Positions 1-7,554 of a stretch of 56,932 nt of DNA are shown here, piece after piece. Location: assembly GCF_002837275.1 (NCBI RefSeq), contig NZ_NXIF01000017.1:1-56932 (forward strand). The letters run 5' to 3'. A program made the position numbers and the translations under genes. The notes under the pieces were generated by a model. It was not told the DNA's origin. It saw nothing but the letters and a program-made list of their open reading frames with translations, and ran no database searches. Positions within the stretch are counted from its first letter, which is position 1. Every line of letters begins with the position of its first letter. Source of the stretch: Malaciobacter halophilus (GTDB taxonomy: Bacteria; Campylobacterota; Campylobacteria; Campylobacterales; Arcobacteraceae).

Positions 1-155
1 TAATTATAAACTTTATATATGTAACAAATAATATTATTATATGAATATGTATGTAAAAATATAGAAATTAAGAATCGTTTTAAATGATATTTTATATTAC
101 TTTATATGTAATAAATAGTTCTTAGAAGTTAAAAAATAAAAAGAGTTTTATAAAA
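1..155. other. Window edge, non-coding
   Basis: Very AT-rich DNA with stop codons in every frame. Apart from the terminator of mltC at its right end I see no gene or recognisable RNA here. Confidence 0.5.
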
Positions 156-178
156 TTAAAGATTTACAAACTCTTTTT
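138..178 (-). terminator. Rho-independent terminator of mltC
   Basis: Inverted repeat with 11-bp arms (138-148 and 168-178, AAAAAGAGTTT / AAACTCTTTTT) and a 19-nt loop, followed on the minus strand by a T-rich run. The mltC stop codon at 156-158 lies inside the loop, so the stem closes directly around the end of the gene. Confidence 0.75.
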
Positions 179-1334
179 TATTTTTTACAACTTTTTGTAA
201 ATATCTTCTAGTCTCTTTATATGGTAGATTTTTGATTAATTTATTATAAACTTCAGAAGCACTACTTTTATTTATAATATTTTTAGCTTTTACTCTATTT
301 GAATTAAATGTTTTTAAAACATTCCCACTTCCAGTATTATAAGCGCTTATTACACAATACTCTTTTGAAATAGGATTGTATAAACCTTTTAAATATCTTT
401 CATTTAATATTTTTAAATATACTACTCCAAGCTTTATATTATTGTTTGCATTAAATAGATATTTCTTACTTGGAGTATAAGTTTTATTTGTTAAGTATTT
501 ATAAGCATCTCTTCCTGCTGTTGTTGGAACAATTTGCATTAATCCAATTGCACCTGCACCACTAATTGCGAACTGATTAAAATTACTCTCAGTTTTTATA
601 ATTGCATAAACAAGATTTCTACTTATTTTATACTTTTTTGAATATTTTTCAACAAAAGGCTTAAATTTTGAAACTCTAATTGATGCATGGTCTTTTACCA
701 TTGGTATTTGTACATATGCAACTTTAATATTCTTATTATCTTTTTTTATCGATTTATATTTTATATTTTTTGTAACTATTTTTGCAAATCTATTTGCTCT
801 CCATGAATATCTAATATTTTTATTTTGGTCATCTTTAACCTCTCCTAATAAATAAGGAGTTTTACCTAATTTCACTTTTTTTGCATTGAATAAATCAGCA
901 GCTTGAGGGTCATCTGGCAATAAAAGTGTAGTAACAACTGCATTATGTAAACTCTTTTTGGTATTTTTTTCATCAATAGTTTCAACTGTTACAATACCTT
1001 TATCAAAATCTATTAATGCCCTACTTTTATAGTTTTGCATATATTTAACATACTCTTTTTTCTTGGGTATTTTTACATTTTTTTCACCCCATTTACTTCC
1101 AATTGCTTTTATAAAAGCAAACAAGTATTTTTCAAGATTTTTATCAAGAGAGTTTATATCATTTTCTAATTGTTTAGGGTTTGTAGCATATGAGATTGTT
1201 TTTGATTTTGCAAGGGTTTTAAAAGCACTACTTGGGTCATTACTAATTGCTGCTCTTGTAAGATTATAAATATCACTAGTACTACAACCAACTAACATAA
1301 ATACTAATATAAATGTAAAGACAAATTTTTTCAT
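156..1334 (-). CDS. mltC: Membrane-bound lytic murein transglycosylase (MltC type)
   Basis: Cleaves the MurNAc-GlcNAc bond of peptidoglycan at the periplasmic side, releasing 1,6-anhydromuropeptides. The 392-aa product starts with a lipoprotein signal (hydrophobic residues 4-16, lipobox LVGC with Cys17). An N-terminal DUF3393-like region (about 40-210) is followed by an SLT lysozyme-like domain (about 230-380) with the catalytic Glu near 249 in KTESNF, the GAIGLMQI segment and a SAYNTGSGNV motif. This order and length fit MltC rather than MltA or MltD. It is a single gene, divergent from the MoxR operon, with its own terminator. Function is assigned from motifs only. Confidence 0.85.
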   Translation of the reverse strand: MKKFVFTFILVFMLVGCSTSDIYNLTRAAISNDPSSAFKTLAKSKTISYATNPKQLENDINSLDKNLEKYLFAFIKAIGSKWGEKNVKIPKKKEYVKYMQNYKSRALIDFDKGIVTVETIDEKNTKKSLHNAVVTTLLLPDDPQAADLFNAKKVKLGKTPYLLGEVKDDQNKNIRYSWRANRFAKIVTKNIKYKSIKKDNKNIKVAYVQIPMVKDHASIRVSKFKPFVEKYSKKYKISRNLVYAIIKTESNFNQFAISGAGAIGLMQIVPTTAGRDAYKYLTNKTYTPSKKYLFNANNNIKLGVVYLKILNERYLKGLYNPISKEYCVISAYNTGSGNVLKTFNSNRVKAKNIINKSSASEVYNKLIKNLPYKETRRYLQKVVKNKKEFVNL

Positions 1335-1442
1335 AATTTTATTTTATCAAAAGTAATATACATTAAGCTTGAATAATAAACTATACTTTAAACTGCATTT
1401 ATCTCTATTTTGATAAAATTGTGTATTAAAAAAAAGGTAAAA

Positions 1443-1454
1443 ATGTTTAAATGA
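1443..1454 (+). other. Three-codon upstream ORF overlapping the moxR start
   Basis: The best Shine-Dalgarno (AAGG, 1434-1437) is spaced for the ATG at 1443, which opens a three-codon frame (Met-Phe-Lys) whose TGA overlaps the moxR ATG at 1451 as ATGA. The same AAGG is 13 nt from the moxR ATG, longer than usual. It may be chance, or a minimal reading frame that delivers ribosomes to moxR by termination-reinitiation. Confidence 0.25.
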
Positions 1455-2404
1455 ATAGTTTTGAAGTTATATCACAAATAAAAAAAGAGTTATCAAAAAA
1501 GATTATCGGTCAAGAAGAGATGATAGATGCACTCTTAATTGGTCTTTTAACAAATGGGCATATTTTGTTAGAAGGAGTTCCTGGTTTAGCAAAAACTACA
1601 ACAGTAAATGCTTTAGCAAAAGTAATTGACTTACACTTTAAAAGGGTACAATTTACACCAGACTTACTACCAAGTGATATTATTGGTGCACAAATTTATG
1701 ATATGAAAACAGGAGAGTTTAAAATAAAAAAAGGCCCTATATTTACAAATCTTTTATTAGCAGATGAGATTAATAGAGCCCCTGCAAAAGTTCAATCAGC
1801 TTTGCTTGAAGTAATGCAAGAAAGACAAGTAACAATTGCAGAAGATAGTTTTAAAATTGAAAAACCTTTTTTAGTTTTAGCAACTCAAAACCCAATTGAG
1901 CAAGAAGGTGCATACACACTTCCAGAAGCTCAACTAGATAGATTTATGTTTAAAATTGTAGTTTCATATAATACAAAAGAACAAGAGTATGAAATAGCTA
2001 AAATGGCCTCAAGTAATACTAAAATAACCCTTGATAAAGTTATTACAAAAGAGCAATTATTTAAACTAAAAGATGAAGTTTTAAGTATACATATAGATAA
2101 ACAACTTGAAGAGTATATAATTGATATTGTATGTGCAACAAGAGAGCCTAAAAAATACGGCTTAGAAGAACTTGAAAACAAAATAGAGTTTGGAGCAAGT
2201 CCAAGAGCAACAATTGATATGTTTAAAGCAGTTAAAGCGCAAGCTTATATTAGAGGAAATGATTATGTAAATCCTATTGATATTGCATTAGTTGTAAAAA
2301 ATATATTAAGACATAGAATTATTTTAAGTTATGAAGCACAAGCTGAAGATGTTAATGTTGATGATGTAATTGAGAAAATAGTAGAAAAAATAGATATTCC
2401 ATAA
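1451..2404 (+). CDS. MoxR-family AAA+ ATPase
   Basis: Predicted cytoplasmic AAA+ chaperone-like ATPase of the MoxR class (317 aa), thought to help assemble or activate partner vWA proteins. Seen: Walker A GVPGLAKTT (about 42-50), Walker B with LLADEINRAP (about 107-116), sensor-1 region VLATQNPIEQEG and the MoxR C-terminal lid domain. It is the first gene of a five-gene operon with DUF58 and vWA proteins, the standard MoxR neighbourhood. Its TAA overlaps the next ATG (TAATG), implying translational coupling. Start chosen at 1451 because it aligns with the usual MoxR N-terminus. The substrate of this system is not known. Confidence 0.9.
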   Translation: MNSFEVISQIKKELSKKIIGQEEMIDALLIGLLTNGHILLEGVPGLAKTTTVNALAKVIDLHFKRVQFTPDLLPSDIIGAQIYDMKTGEFKIKKGPIFTNLLLADEINRAPAKVQSALLEVMQERQVTIAEDSFKIEKPFLVLATQNPIEQEGAYTLPEAQLDRFMFKIVVSYNTKEQEYEIAKMASSNTKITLDKVITKEQLFKLKDEVLSIHIDKQLEEYIIDIVCATREPKKYGLEELENKIEFGASPRATIDMFKAVKAQAYIRGNDYVNPIDIALVVKNILRHRIILSYEAQAEDVNVDDVIEKIVEKIDIP

Positions 2405-3237
2405 TGAATACAAAATTAAAAAAAATTCTAATAAAAAGTAAAAAAGAAGTTTTTAGTGAAATCATAGGAAATAATAGCTCAAAACTAAAGGGTGAAGGGT
2501 ACGATTTTTTAGAGCTAAAAGAGTATGAATATGCAGAAGATGTCAAAAATATTGATTGGGTTATTAGTGCAAAACTACAAAAACCATATGTAAAAATTTT
2601 TCATGCACAAAAAGAACTAAATATTAATCTTATTGCATTATTAAATGGAAGTGTGCATTTTGGTACAAATAAATTCAAACAAGAACTTATTTGTGAAATT
2701 TGTTCGATTTTAGCTTTTAGTACAATTAAACAAGGTGATAGTTTTAGTTCTTATATTGCAAATGAAAAGCTTACACTTTGTACAAAAAAAAGCAAAAAAA
2801 GTTTTAGTGTTGAAAAAATGGCAAAAGATATTTTTGAATATAACAGTATAGGAAAAAAGTTATCTTATAAAACAGTTACAAACTCTATTTTTTCTCATTT
2901 AAAAAGGCGCTCATTAATATTTTTAATAGGTGACTTTTTCAATATTGAAGAGTTAGATTTAAAACTTTTAAGTAAAAAGCATGAGCTAGTAGTTATTATA
3001 ATAAGAGATAGATTCGAAGAAAACTTAACAAGTTTAGGAAATATAAATATAAAAGATTTAGAAGATGGATTGGAACATAAAGGTTTTATAAGTAATAACA
3101 CATTAGAAAGTTATAAAAAACATATAAAAAAGAGTGATTACCTCTTATATGAACACTTAAGAAAATGTAATGCAAATTTTATCAAAATATATACAGATGA
3201 AAATCCAATTTCAAAATTAACAAGGTTAATGAAGTAA
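2404..3237 (+). CDS. DUF58 domain protein of the MoxR operon
   Basis: 277-aa protein carrying the DUF58 signature: a glycine-rich LKGEGYDFLELKEYEYAED stretch near residues 23-42, followed by KNIDWVISAKLQKPYVKIF. DUF58 proteins are partners of MoxR ATPases and contain a degenerate vWA-like fold; here the metal-site segment reads LLNGSVHFG instead of the DxSxSM form, so metal binding through that motif is unlikely. Coupled to both neighbours by TAATG overlaps. Probably acts at the cytoplasmic face with the vWA protein encoded two genes on. Precise role unknown. Confidence 0.8.
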   Translation: MNTKLKKILIKSKKEVFSEIIGNNSSKLKGEGYDFLELKEYEYAEDVKNIDWVISAKLQKPYVKIFHAQKELNINLIALLNGSVHFGTNKFKQELICEICSILAFSTIKQGDSFSSYIANEKLTLCTKKSKKSFSVEKMAKDIFEYNSIGKKLSYKTVTNSIFSHLKRRSLIFLIGDFFNIEELDLKLLSKKHELVVIIIRDRFEENLTSLGNINIKDLEDGLEHKGFISNNTLESYKKHIKKSDYLLYEHLRKCNANFIKIYTDENPISKLTRLMK

Positions 3238-3623
3238 TGAATGATTTAAAAATCAATGATATAAAAGGTTTAGTTACAATTCCAGATTATTCGTTTTTTA
3301 TTTATACTTTTTTGATTGTTGTATTTTTTTGTATTTTTATTATTTTAATATTTTTAATGGTAAAGAGTTTTTTAAATAGAAAAAAAACAAAAGAACAAAT
3401 AGCATTTGAGGTTTTAAAAAATTTAGATTTAAAAAATAGTAAAGAGTGCGCTTATAAAATCACAAAATATGGAAGAGTTGTAATAACAGACAATAGAACT
3501 AAAAAACTTTTTTTAGAACTTGAAGAAGAGCTAGAAAAATATAAATACAAAAAAAATGTAGATAATTTTAATAAAAATATCATTCATCAGTTTGATAGAT
3601 TTATGGATGCTGTAGATGTTTAA
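3237..3623 (+). CDS. Small membrane protein of the MoxR operon (DUF4381-like position)
   Basis: 128-aa protein with one clear membrane segment (about residues 20-44, rich in Phe/Ile/Val) flanked by a short N-terminal segment and a charged C-terminal domain of about 80 residues. In other MoxR operons a DUF4381 protein takes this place, and the topology matches, but I cannot confirm the family by eye. It starts inside the upstream stop (TAATG) and overlaps the vWA gene by 8 bp, so all three are translated as a unit. Confidence 0.6.
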   Translation: MNDLKINDIKGLVTIPDYSFFIYTFLIVVFFCIFIILIFLMVKSFLNRKKTKEQIAFEVLKNLDLKNSKECAYKITKYGRVVITDNRTKKLFLELEEELEKYKYKKNVDNFNKNIIHQFDRFMDAVDV

Positions 3624-4518
3624 TTTTACTTTTGAGTATCCATATATACTTTTATTAATTATCCCTTTTATATTGTGTTTTATCTATTGTAAAGCTAAAG
3701 AACCAAGCTATTTTATGCCTCACTTACAATTACTAAAACAGTCATCAAAAAAAAGCTCTTTAATTATAGAACTTTTAAAATATTTAGTAGCTATTTTAGC
3801 AATAATTGCACTTGCATCTCCTGTAAAAATAAAAAATACCCAATACATAAATAGTGATGGTATAGATATAGTTTTAAATCTTGATACAAGTGATTCAATG
3901 AGACAACAAGGTTTTAATAAATTTGATTTAAAACAGAATAGATTTGATGTTGTAAAAGAGCTTGCATCTGATTTTATAACTAAAAGAATAAATGATAATA
4001 TTGCATTAGTTGTATTTGGTAATAAATCCTTAATTGCTTCAACTTTAAGCTTTGATAAAGAGGCTCAAAAAGAGATATTAAACTATTTAGACATTGGTAT
4101 AATTGGGCCTAAAACAGCACTAATTGATTCTTTAGTTAGTAGTGTAAAAATACTTAAAAACTCCACATCAAAAAGCAAAGTAATTATTTTACTTAGTGAT
4201 GGAGAGGATACTTCTAGCCAAATACCATTAAGTGTAGCTTTAAAGCTTCTTAAAAAATATAGTATAAAAGTTTATACTATTGCAATTAATAGTCAAAATA
4301 GATATGTTTTAAATGAGATAGCAAAACAGACTAAGGGTAAATATTTTAACGCAAATAGTAAAAATGACTTACGTAACGTTTATGAACAGATTAACACTTT
4401 AGAAAAGAGTAAAGTAAAAAACAATAAAGTTAATCTAAAAGAGTACTATTACTTTTATCCTCTGTTTATAGCTACAATTATATTAATTTTGTTAATATAT
4501 CTAAAAAATAAAGAGTAA
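3616..4518 (+). CDS. vWA-domain membrane protein (BatA-like)
   Basis: 300-aa protein with two N-terminal membrane segments (about 8-26 and 55-72), a von Willebrand A domain and a C-terminal membrane helix (about 275-296). A complete MIDAS metal site is visible: DTSDS after VLNL (near 92-96), a Thr in GPKTALIDSL, and LLSDGED. This is the arrangement of BatA/BatB-type proteins that lie in the inner membrane with the vWA domain exposed to one side. As the only protein of the operon with an intact MIDAS, it is the likely target of the MoxR ATPase. Confidence 0.85.
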   Translation: MFNFTFEYPYILLLIIPFILCFIYCKAKEPSYFMPHLQLLKQSSKKSSLIIELLKYLVAILAIIALASPVKIKNTQYINSDGIDIVLNLDTSDSMRQQGFNKFDLKQNRFDVVKELASDFITKRINDNIALVVFGNKSLIASTLSFDKEAQKEILNYLDIGIIGPKTALIDSLVSSVKILKNSTSKSKVIILLSDGEDTSSQIPLSVALKLLKKYSIKVYTIAINSQNRYVLNEIAKQTKGKYFNANSKNDLRNVYEQINTLEKSKVKNNKVNLKEYYYFYPLFIATIILILLIYLKNKE

Positions 4519-4531
4519 AAGGTTTAAAAAT

Positions 4532-5308
4532 ATGCTAGAAAGCAAAAGTGAAGAGCTAAAAAAAGCTTTAGAAAAGAGTATGTCAAAAGAGAATATTCAA
4601 GAAAAACTAATGCAAGAAAAGCTTAAACAAGACCAACTAAATAAAGAAAGAGAGAAACAAAAAAGAATCTTTTATGTATTAATAACAGTTTTTATTTTGA
4701 TTATTATTGCATTAAGTGCATACTTATTAATGACAAATGAAAATAGTAAAATAGCAAAAAATAAAGAGTTTGAAAGTTCAAAAATTAATCCAAAAGAAGA
4801 ATCTACAATTGAAAAAAAAGTTCAAATTGATACAAATAGAAATGATAAACAAAAAAAACAGACTTCCCAAAAGATTAAAGAAAAAATAGTAACAAAAGAA
4901 GTTATTGTACAAAAGGAAGTTTTTGTCTCAAAGGATAATTTTAAAGAGATTTTTAATACTAAAAACTTCAATCTTGTAAAGTGCTACTCTTATGGTGTAT
5001 TTGAATATATGCCAACAAATGCTTGTAAAAAAAGTTTAACAAAGTTTTTAGAAGATAATAAAAAAGCAATTAGATTAGAACTAATTGGAGTAGTTGGAAT
5101 AGATGACATAAAAAAAGCAAATTCATTAGCAAAAGATGAAAAAATACAAGAGTATATTATAAGAGGTATAGCAAGAGATAGAGTTATTGAAGCTTCATGG
5201 TTTATAAAAGAGCTACTTAAAGATAAGAATGCAGTAATAACACCAGTTAATTACTATATAAAGTCTAAGAAAAATAACAAAGGTTTAGTACTTAGAGCAT
5301 ATAACTAA
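4532..5308 (+). CDS. Membrane-anchored coiled-coil protein, last gene of MoxR operon
   Basis: 258 aa. An N-terminal charged heptad-like helix (about 1-45, rich in Lys, Glu, Gln) is followed by one membrane helix (about 46-68), a Lys/Glu-rich linker, and a C-terminal globular part (about 130-258). That last part has an IRLELIGVVG strand and a later IARDRVIEA segment, vaguely like an OmpA-type peptidoglycan-binding fold, but key residues are not clear and I do not assign it. Thirteen bp downstream of the vWA gene, so co-transcribed. Its TAA overlaps the TAG of the convergent murE. Confidence 0.6.
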   Translation: MLESKSEELKKALEKSMSKENIQEKLMQEKLKQDQLNKEREKQKRIFYVLITVFILIIIALSAYLLMTNENSKIAKNKEFESSKINPKEESTIEKKVQIDTNRNDKQKKQTSQKIKEKIVTKEVIVQKEVFVSKDNFKEIFNTKNFNLVKCYSYGVFEYMPTNACKKSLTKFLEDNKKAIRLELIGVVGIDDIKKANSLAKDEKIQEYIIRGIARDRVIEASWFIKELLKDKNAVITPVNYYIKSKKNNKGLVLRAYN

Positions 5309-6588
5309 ATATGCTTAAGTACTTCATCTTTATCTAATAAAGGAAACTTTTTATCATAAATTATTTGATAAGGTTCATCACCTTTTCCAAGTATTAATAA
5401 AACAGAATTTTCATTCTTTTTTGCTAAATCTATACCTTTTTTTATAGCCTCTTTTCTATTTACTTCAATAGTTAAGTTTTGTTTATTTGGTATTGCTTTA
5501 CAAATATCTTCAATAATTAAATCAGGGTCTTCAAATCTTGGGTTATCAGAAGTTACAATAATATGTTTTGCAAAATTTGCTGCAAGTTTTCCCATAAGTG
5601 GTCTTTTGTCTTTATCTCTATCCCCACCTGCACCAAAAACTGTTATAATATCTTTATGATTAAAACTTTCATAAACCTCTTTCATTCCATCAGGAGTATG
5701 TGCAAAATCAATTATAATAAGTGGCTCAACACTTACAATTTCCATTCTTCCACTAACTCCAGCAAAGTTTTCAACTACTTGGCAAATATTATCTAAGCTT
5801 TTGTTTGTTGTTAAGTGAACACTTGCAATTGCAGCCATTAGATTATAAATATTAAATATACCCATCATAGATGATGAAAAAGAGTGCATTTTTTCGATAT
5901 TTGAAAACATTACATGCATTCCATTTTTAAAAGAGTATGCTGTAACTTTATAAGTTGAAGGATTTTCTAAAGAGTATGTATATGCATTTTTTGTATTAAA
6001 TTTAACGACTTTATCATCTTTATTTATTAATTTTTTAGTATCATCATCAAAAAATGAGTTTTTAACATTTATATACTCTTGTATAGTTTTATGATAATCT
6101 AAATGGTCTCTTGTAATATTAGTATGAACTTTTAATTCAAACTTTAAACCTTCAACTCTTTTTTGTTCAATTGCATGGGAACTTACTTCAGTTACAAAAA
6201 AATCACATCCATTATCAATAGCTTTTTGAATATGTGCAAAATTTGCAAGTTGTACAGGAGTTGTCAAAGTATAATCTTCAACTTTTTCATCATTTATAAA
6301 AAAACCTCTTGTACCTTGCAATGCAACTTTATATCCTAAATCTAAAAGTATTGAGTAAATTGCAGCTGCTGTTGTTGTTTTTCCATTTGTTCCTGTTATT
6401 CCAATAATTTTTATTGAAGAAAAATCAACATAATCTTTTAATTTTGTTGAAGGTATCAACTCCGTACAACCATTTGCTTTTGCATCGTCACAAAATTTCT
6501 CATTTTGTGATGAATAAACAAAAACTACTTCACTGTTTGCCTCTTTTGAATTATCTGTAAATTTTTTATTATTTATGGTTATTAGCAA
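5305..6588 (-). CDS. murE: UDP-MurNAc-tripeptide synthetase (meso-DAP adding)
   Basis: Cytoplasmic ATP-dependent ligase that adds meso-diaminopimelate to UDP-MurNAc-L-Ala-D-Glu in peptidoglycan precursor synthesis. Seen: Mur ligase P-loop GITGTNGKTTT (about 63-73), the TTPVQL and THTNITRDHLDYH segments typical of MurE, and DNPR near residue 347, the signature of DAP rather than lysine addition. At 427 aa it is shorter than the E. coli enzyme at the N-terminus, as in other Campylobacterota. It overlaps the upstream TPR gene by 20 bp and converges on the MoxR operon with overlapping stop codons. Confidence 0.93.
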   Translation of the reverse strand: MLITINNKKFTDNSKEANSEVVFVYSSQNEKFCDDAKANGCTELIPSTKLKDYVDFSSIKIIGITGTNGKTTTAAAIYSILLDLGYKVALQGTRGFFINDEKVEDYTLTTPVQLANFAHIQKAIDNGCDFFVTEVSSHAIEQKRVEGLKFELKVHTNITRDHLDYHKTIQEYINVKNSFFDDDTKKLINKDDKVVKFNTKNAYTYSLENPSTYKVTAYSFKNGMHVMFSNIEKMHSFSSSMMGIFNIYNLMAAIASVHLTTNKSLDNICQVVENFAGVSGRMEIVSVEPLIIIDFAHTPDGMKEVYESFNHKDIITVFGAGGDRDKDKRPLMGKLAANFAKHIIVTSDNPRFEDPDLIIEDICKAIPNKQNLTIEVNRKEAIKKGIDLAKKNENSVLLILGKGDEPYQIIYDKKFPLLDKDEVLKHI

Positions 6589-7162
6589 TTTTTTTCTCTT
6601 CTAATTTTTTATATAGTTCTTCAATTTGTTTATCATATGTAAAATATTCATTAAAGCCATCTAAGTAGCTATATGCAGTAGTATTAAATCCATTATCTAT
6701 TAATTTTGAAACAAAATCAAAAAAATCCTCTTTTGATTCAATTGCAACTTTTGTAGAAAACATAATATCTTCAAAAGCTATTCTAAAAGAGCCCCTTGAC
6801 TCTACAAGTTTTTTAAAATCTTCATATTTTATAGCATCTAGTGAATCAACACCTGTTTCAGTAATATCTTTAAGCATATCCATCATCTTATCAATATCAC
6901 CATCATAAGCATTTACAACCTCTTCTACATAAGAGATTGCTGCTTCCATATCGTCTAAAGACGCAGCAGAGAAATAGTCGTATAAAGATAGTGCTTTTTG
7001 CTCATCTTCACTAGCAATATCACAAAAAATAGCATATACTTTATACTCCCTTTTTGTAGGAAATAAAGATGAAAGTTGAGAATATAAAAATAGAGCTTTA
7101 TCATACTCTTTATTCAAAAAATATGAGTTTGCTTCATTTAATAATCTTTTTTCATTTATCAT
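6569..7162 (-). CDS. TPR-like protein conserved beside murE
   Basis: 197-aa, probably soluble, acidic helical protein. The N-terminus (NEANSYFLNKEYDKALFLYSQLSSLFP) reads as a tetratricopeptide repeat, and the rest is predicted helical without a recognisable catalytic motif. It lies between a NifU-like gene and murE, with TAATG coupling to the former and a 20-bp overlap with the latter. From memory the same order exists in Campylobacter jejuni (Cj1639-Cj1641), which suggests a conserved but unassigned role. Confidence 0.65.
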   Translation of the reverse strand: MINEKRLLNEANSYFLNKEYDKALFLYSQLSSLFPTKREYKVYAIFCDIASEDEQKALSLYDYFSAASLDDMEAAISYVEEVVNAYDGDIDKMMDMLKDITETGVDSLDAIKYEDFKKLVESRGSFRIAFEDIMFSTKVAIESKEDFFDFVSKLIDNGFNTTAYSYLDGFNEYFTYDKQIEELYKKLEEKKIANNHK

Positions 7163-7440
7163 TAAAGTTCCTCTAAACTATTTTCCATACCTTGTGGTAC
7201 ATTTACAATCTCTAATTCTGGGTGAATTGCTGCTCTTAACTCTTTTTCAACAACATATTTTAAAGTACTTCCACTTGCACTACATCCAACACAAGCTCCT
7301 TGTAATTGCACAAATACTCTTCCATTTTTAATATCAAGTAGTGATATAGCACCACCATCTTGTGCTAACATTGGAGCTACTTTGTTTTCAATAATTGTAC
7401 TTACTGGAAGTTTTAAGTCTTCATCTGAAAACGGCATCAT
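7162..7440 (-). CDS. NifU C-terminal-like Fe-S scaffold protein
   Basis: 92-aa protein consisting only of the NifU C-terminal (Nfu) domain, which binds a transient Fe-S cluster through a CxxC motif and passes it to target proteins. Seen: GACVGCSASGSTLKYVVEKEL with the CVGC pair near residues 50-53, preceded by APMLAQDGGAISL. Stand-alone Nfu proteins of this size are usual in Campylobacterota. Its TAA overlaps the ATG of the next gene. The first possible start gives MMPFSDED; the second Met could equally be used. Confidence 0.85.
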   Translation of the reverse strand: MMPFSDEDLKLPVSTIIENKVAPMLAQDGGAISLLDIKNGRVFVQLQGACVGCSASGSTLKYVVEKELRAAIHPELEIVNVPQGMENSLEEL

Positions 7441-7443
7441 AAT

Positions 7444-7554
7444 CTATTTACCTCTTTTATTTTTATTTACGTAAACTATTCCAATAGCAGTAATTGCAAT
7501 AATTACTGCTACTGTTTTTAATATAAAAGATAGTGTAACTGGCTCTTCAAACAT
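7444..7554 (-). CDS. 36-aa single-pass membrane peptide downstream of ileS
   Basis: Short reading frame of 36 codons starting at an ATG that overlaps the ileS stop (TAATG at 7556-7552), so translation can be coupled to ileS. The peptide begins MFEEPVTL, has one hydrophobic helix (about 9-28, rich in Ile, Val, Ala) and ends in a positively charged tail (NKNKRGK), the pattern of a bona fide small membrane protein with the tail in the cytoplasm. It fills almost the whole gap between ileS and the NifU-like gene. No function is recognised. Confidence 0.6.
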   Translation of the reverse strand: MFEEPVTLSFILKTVAVIIAITAIGIVYVNKNKRGK

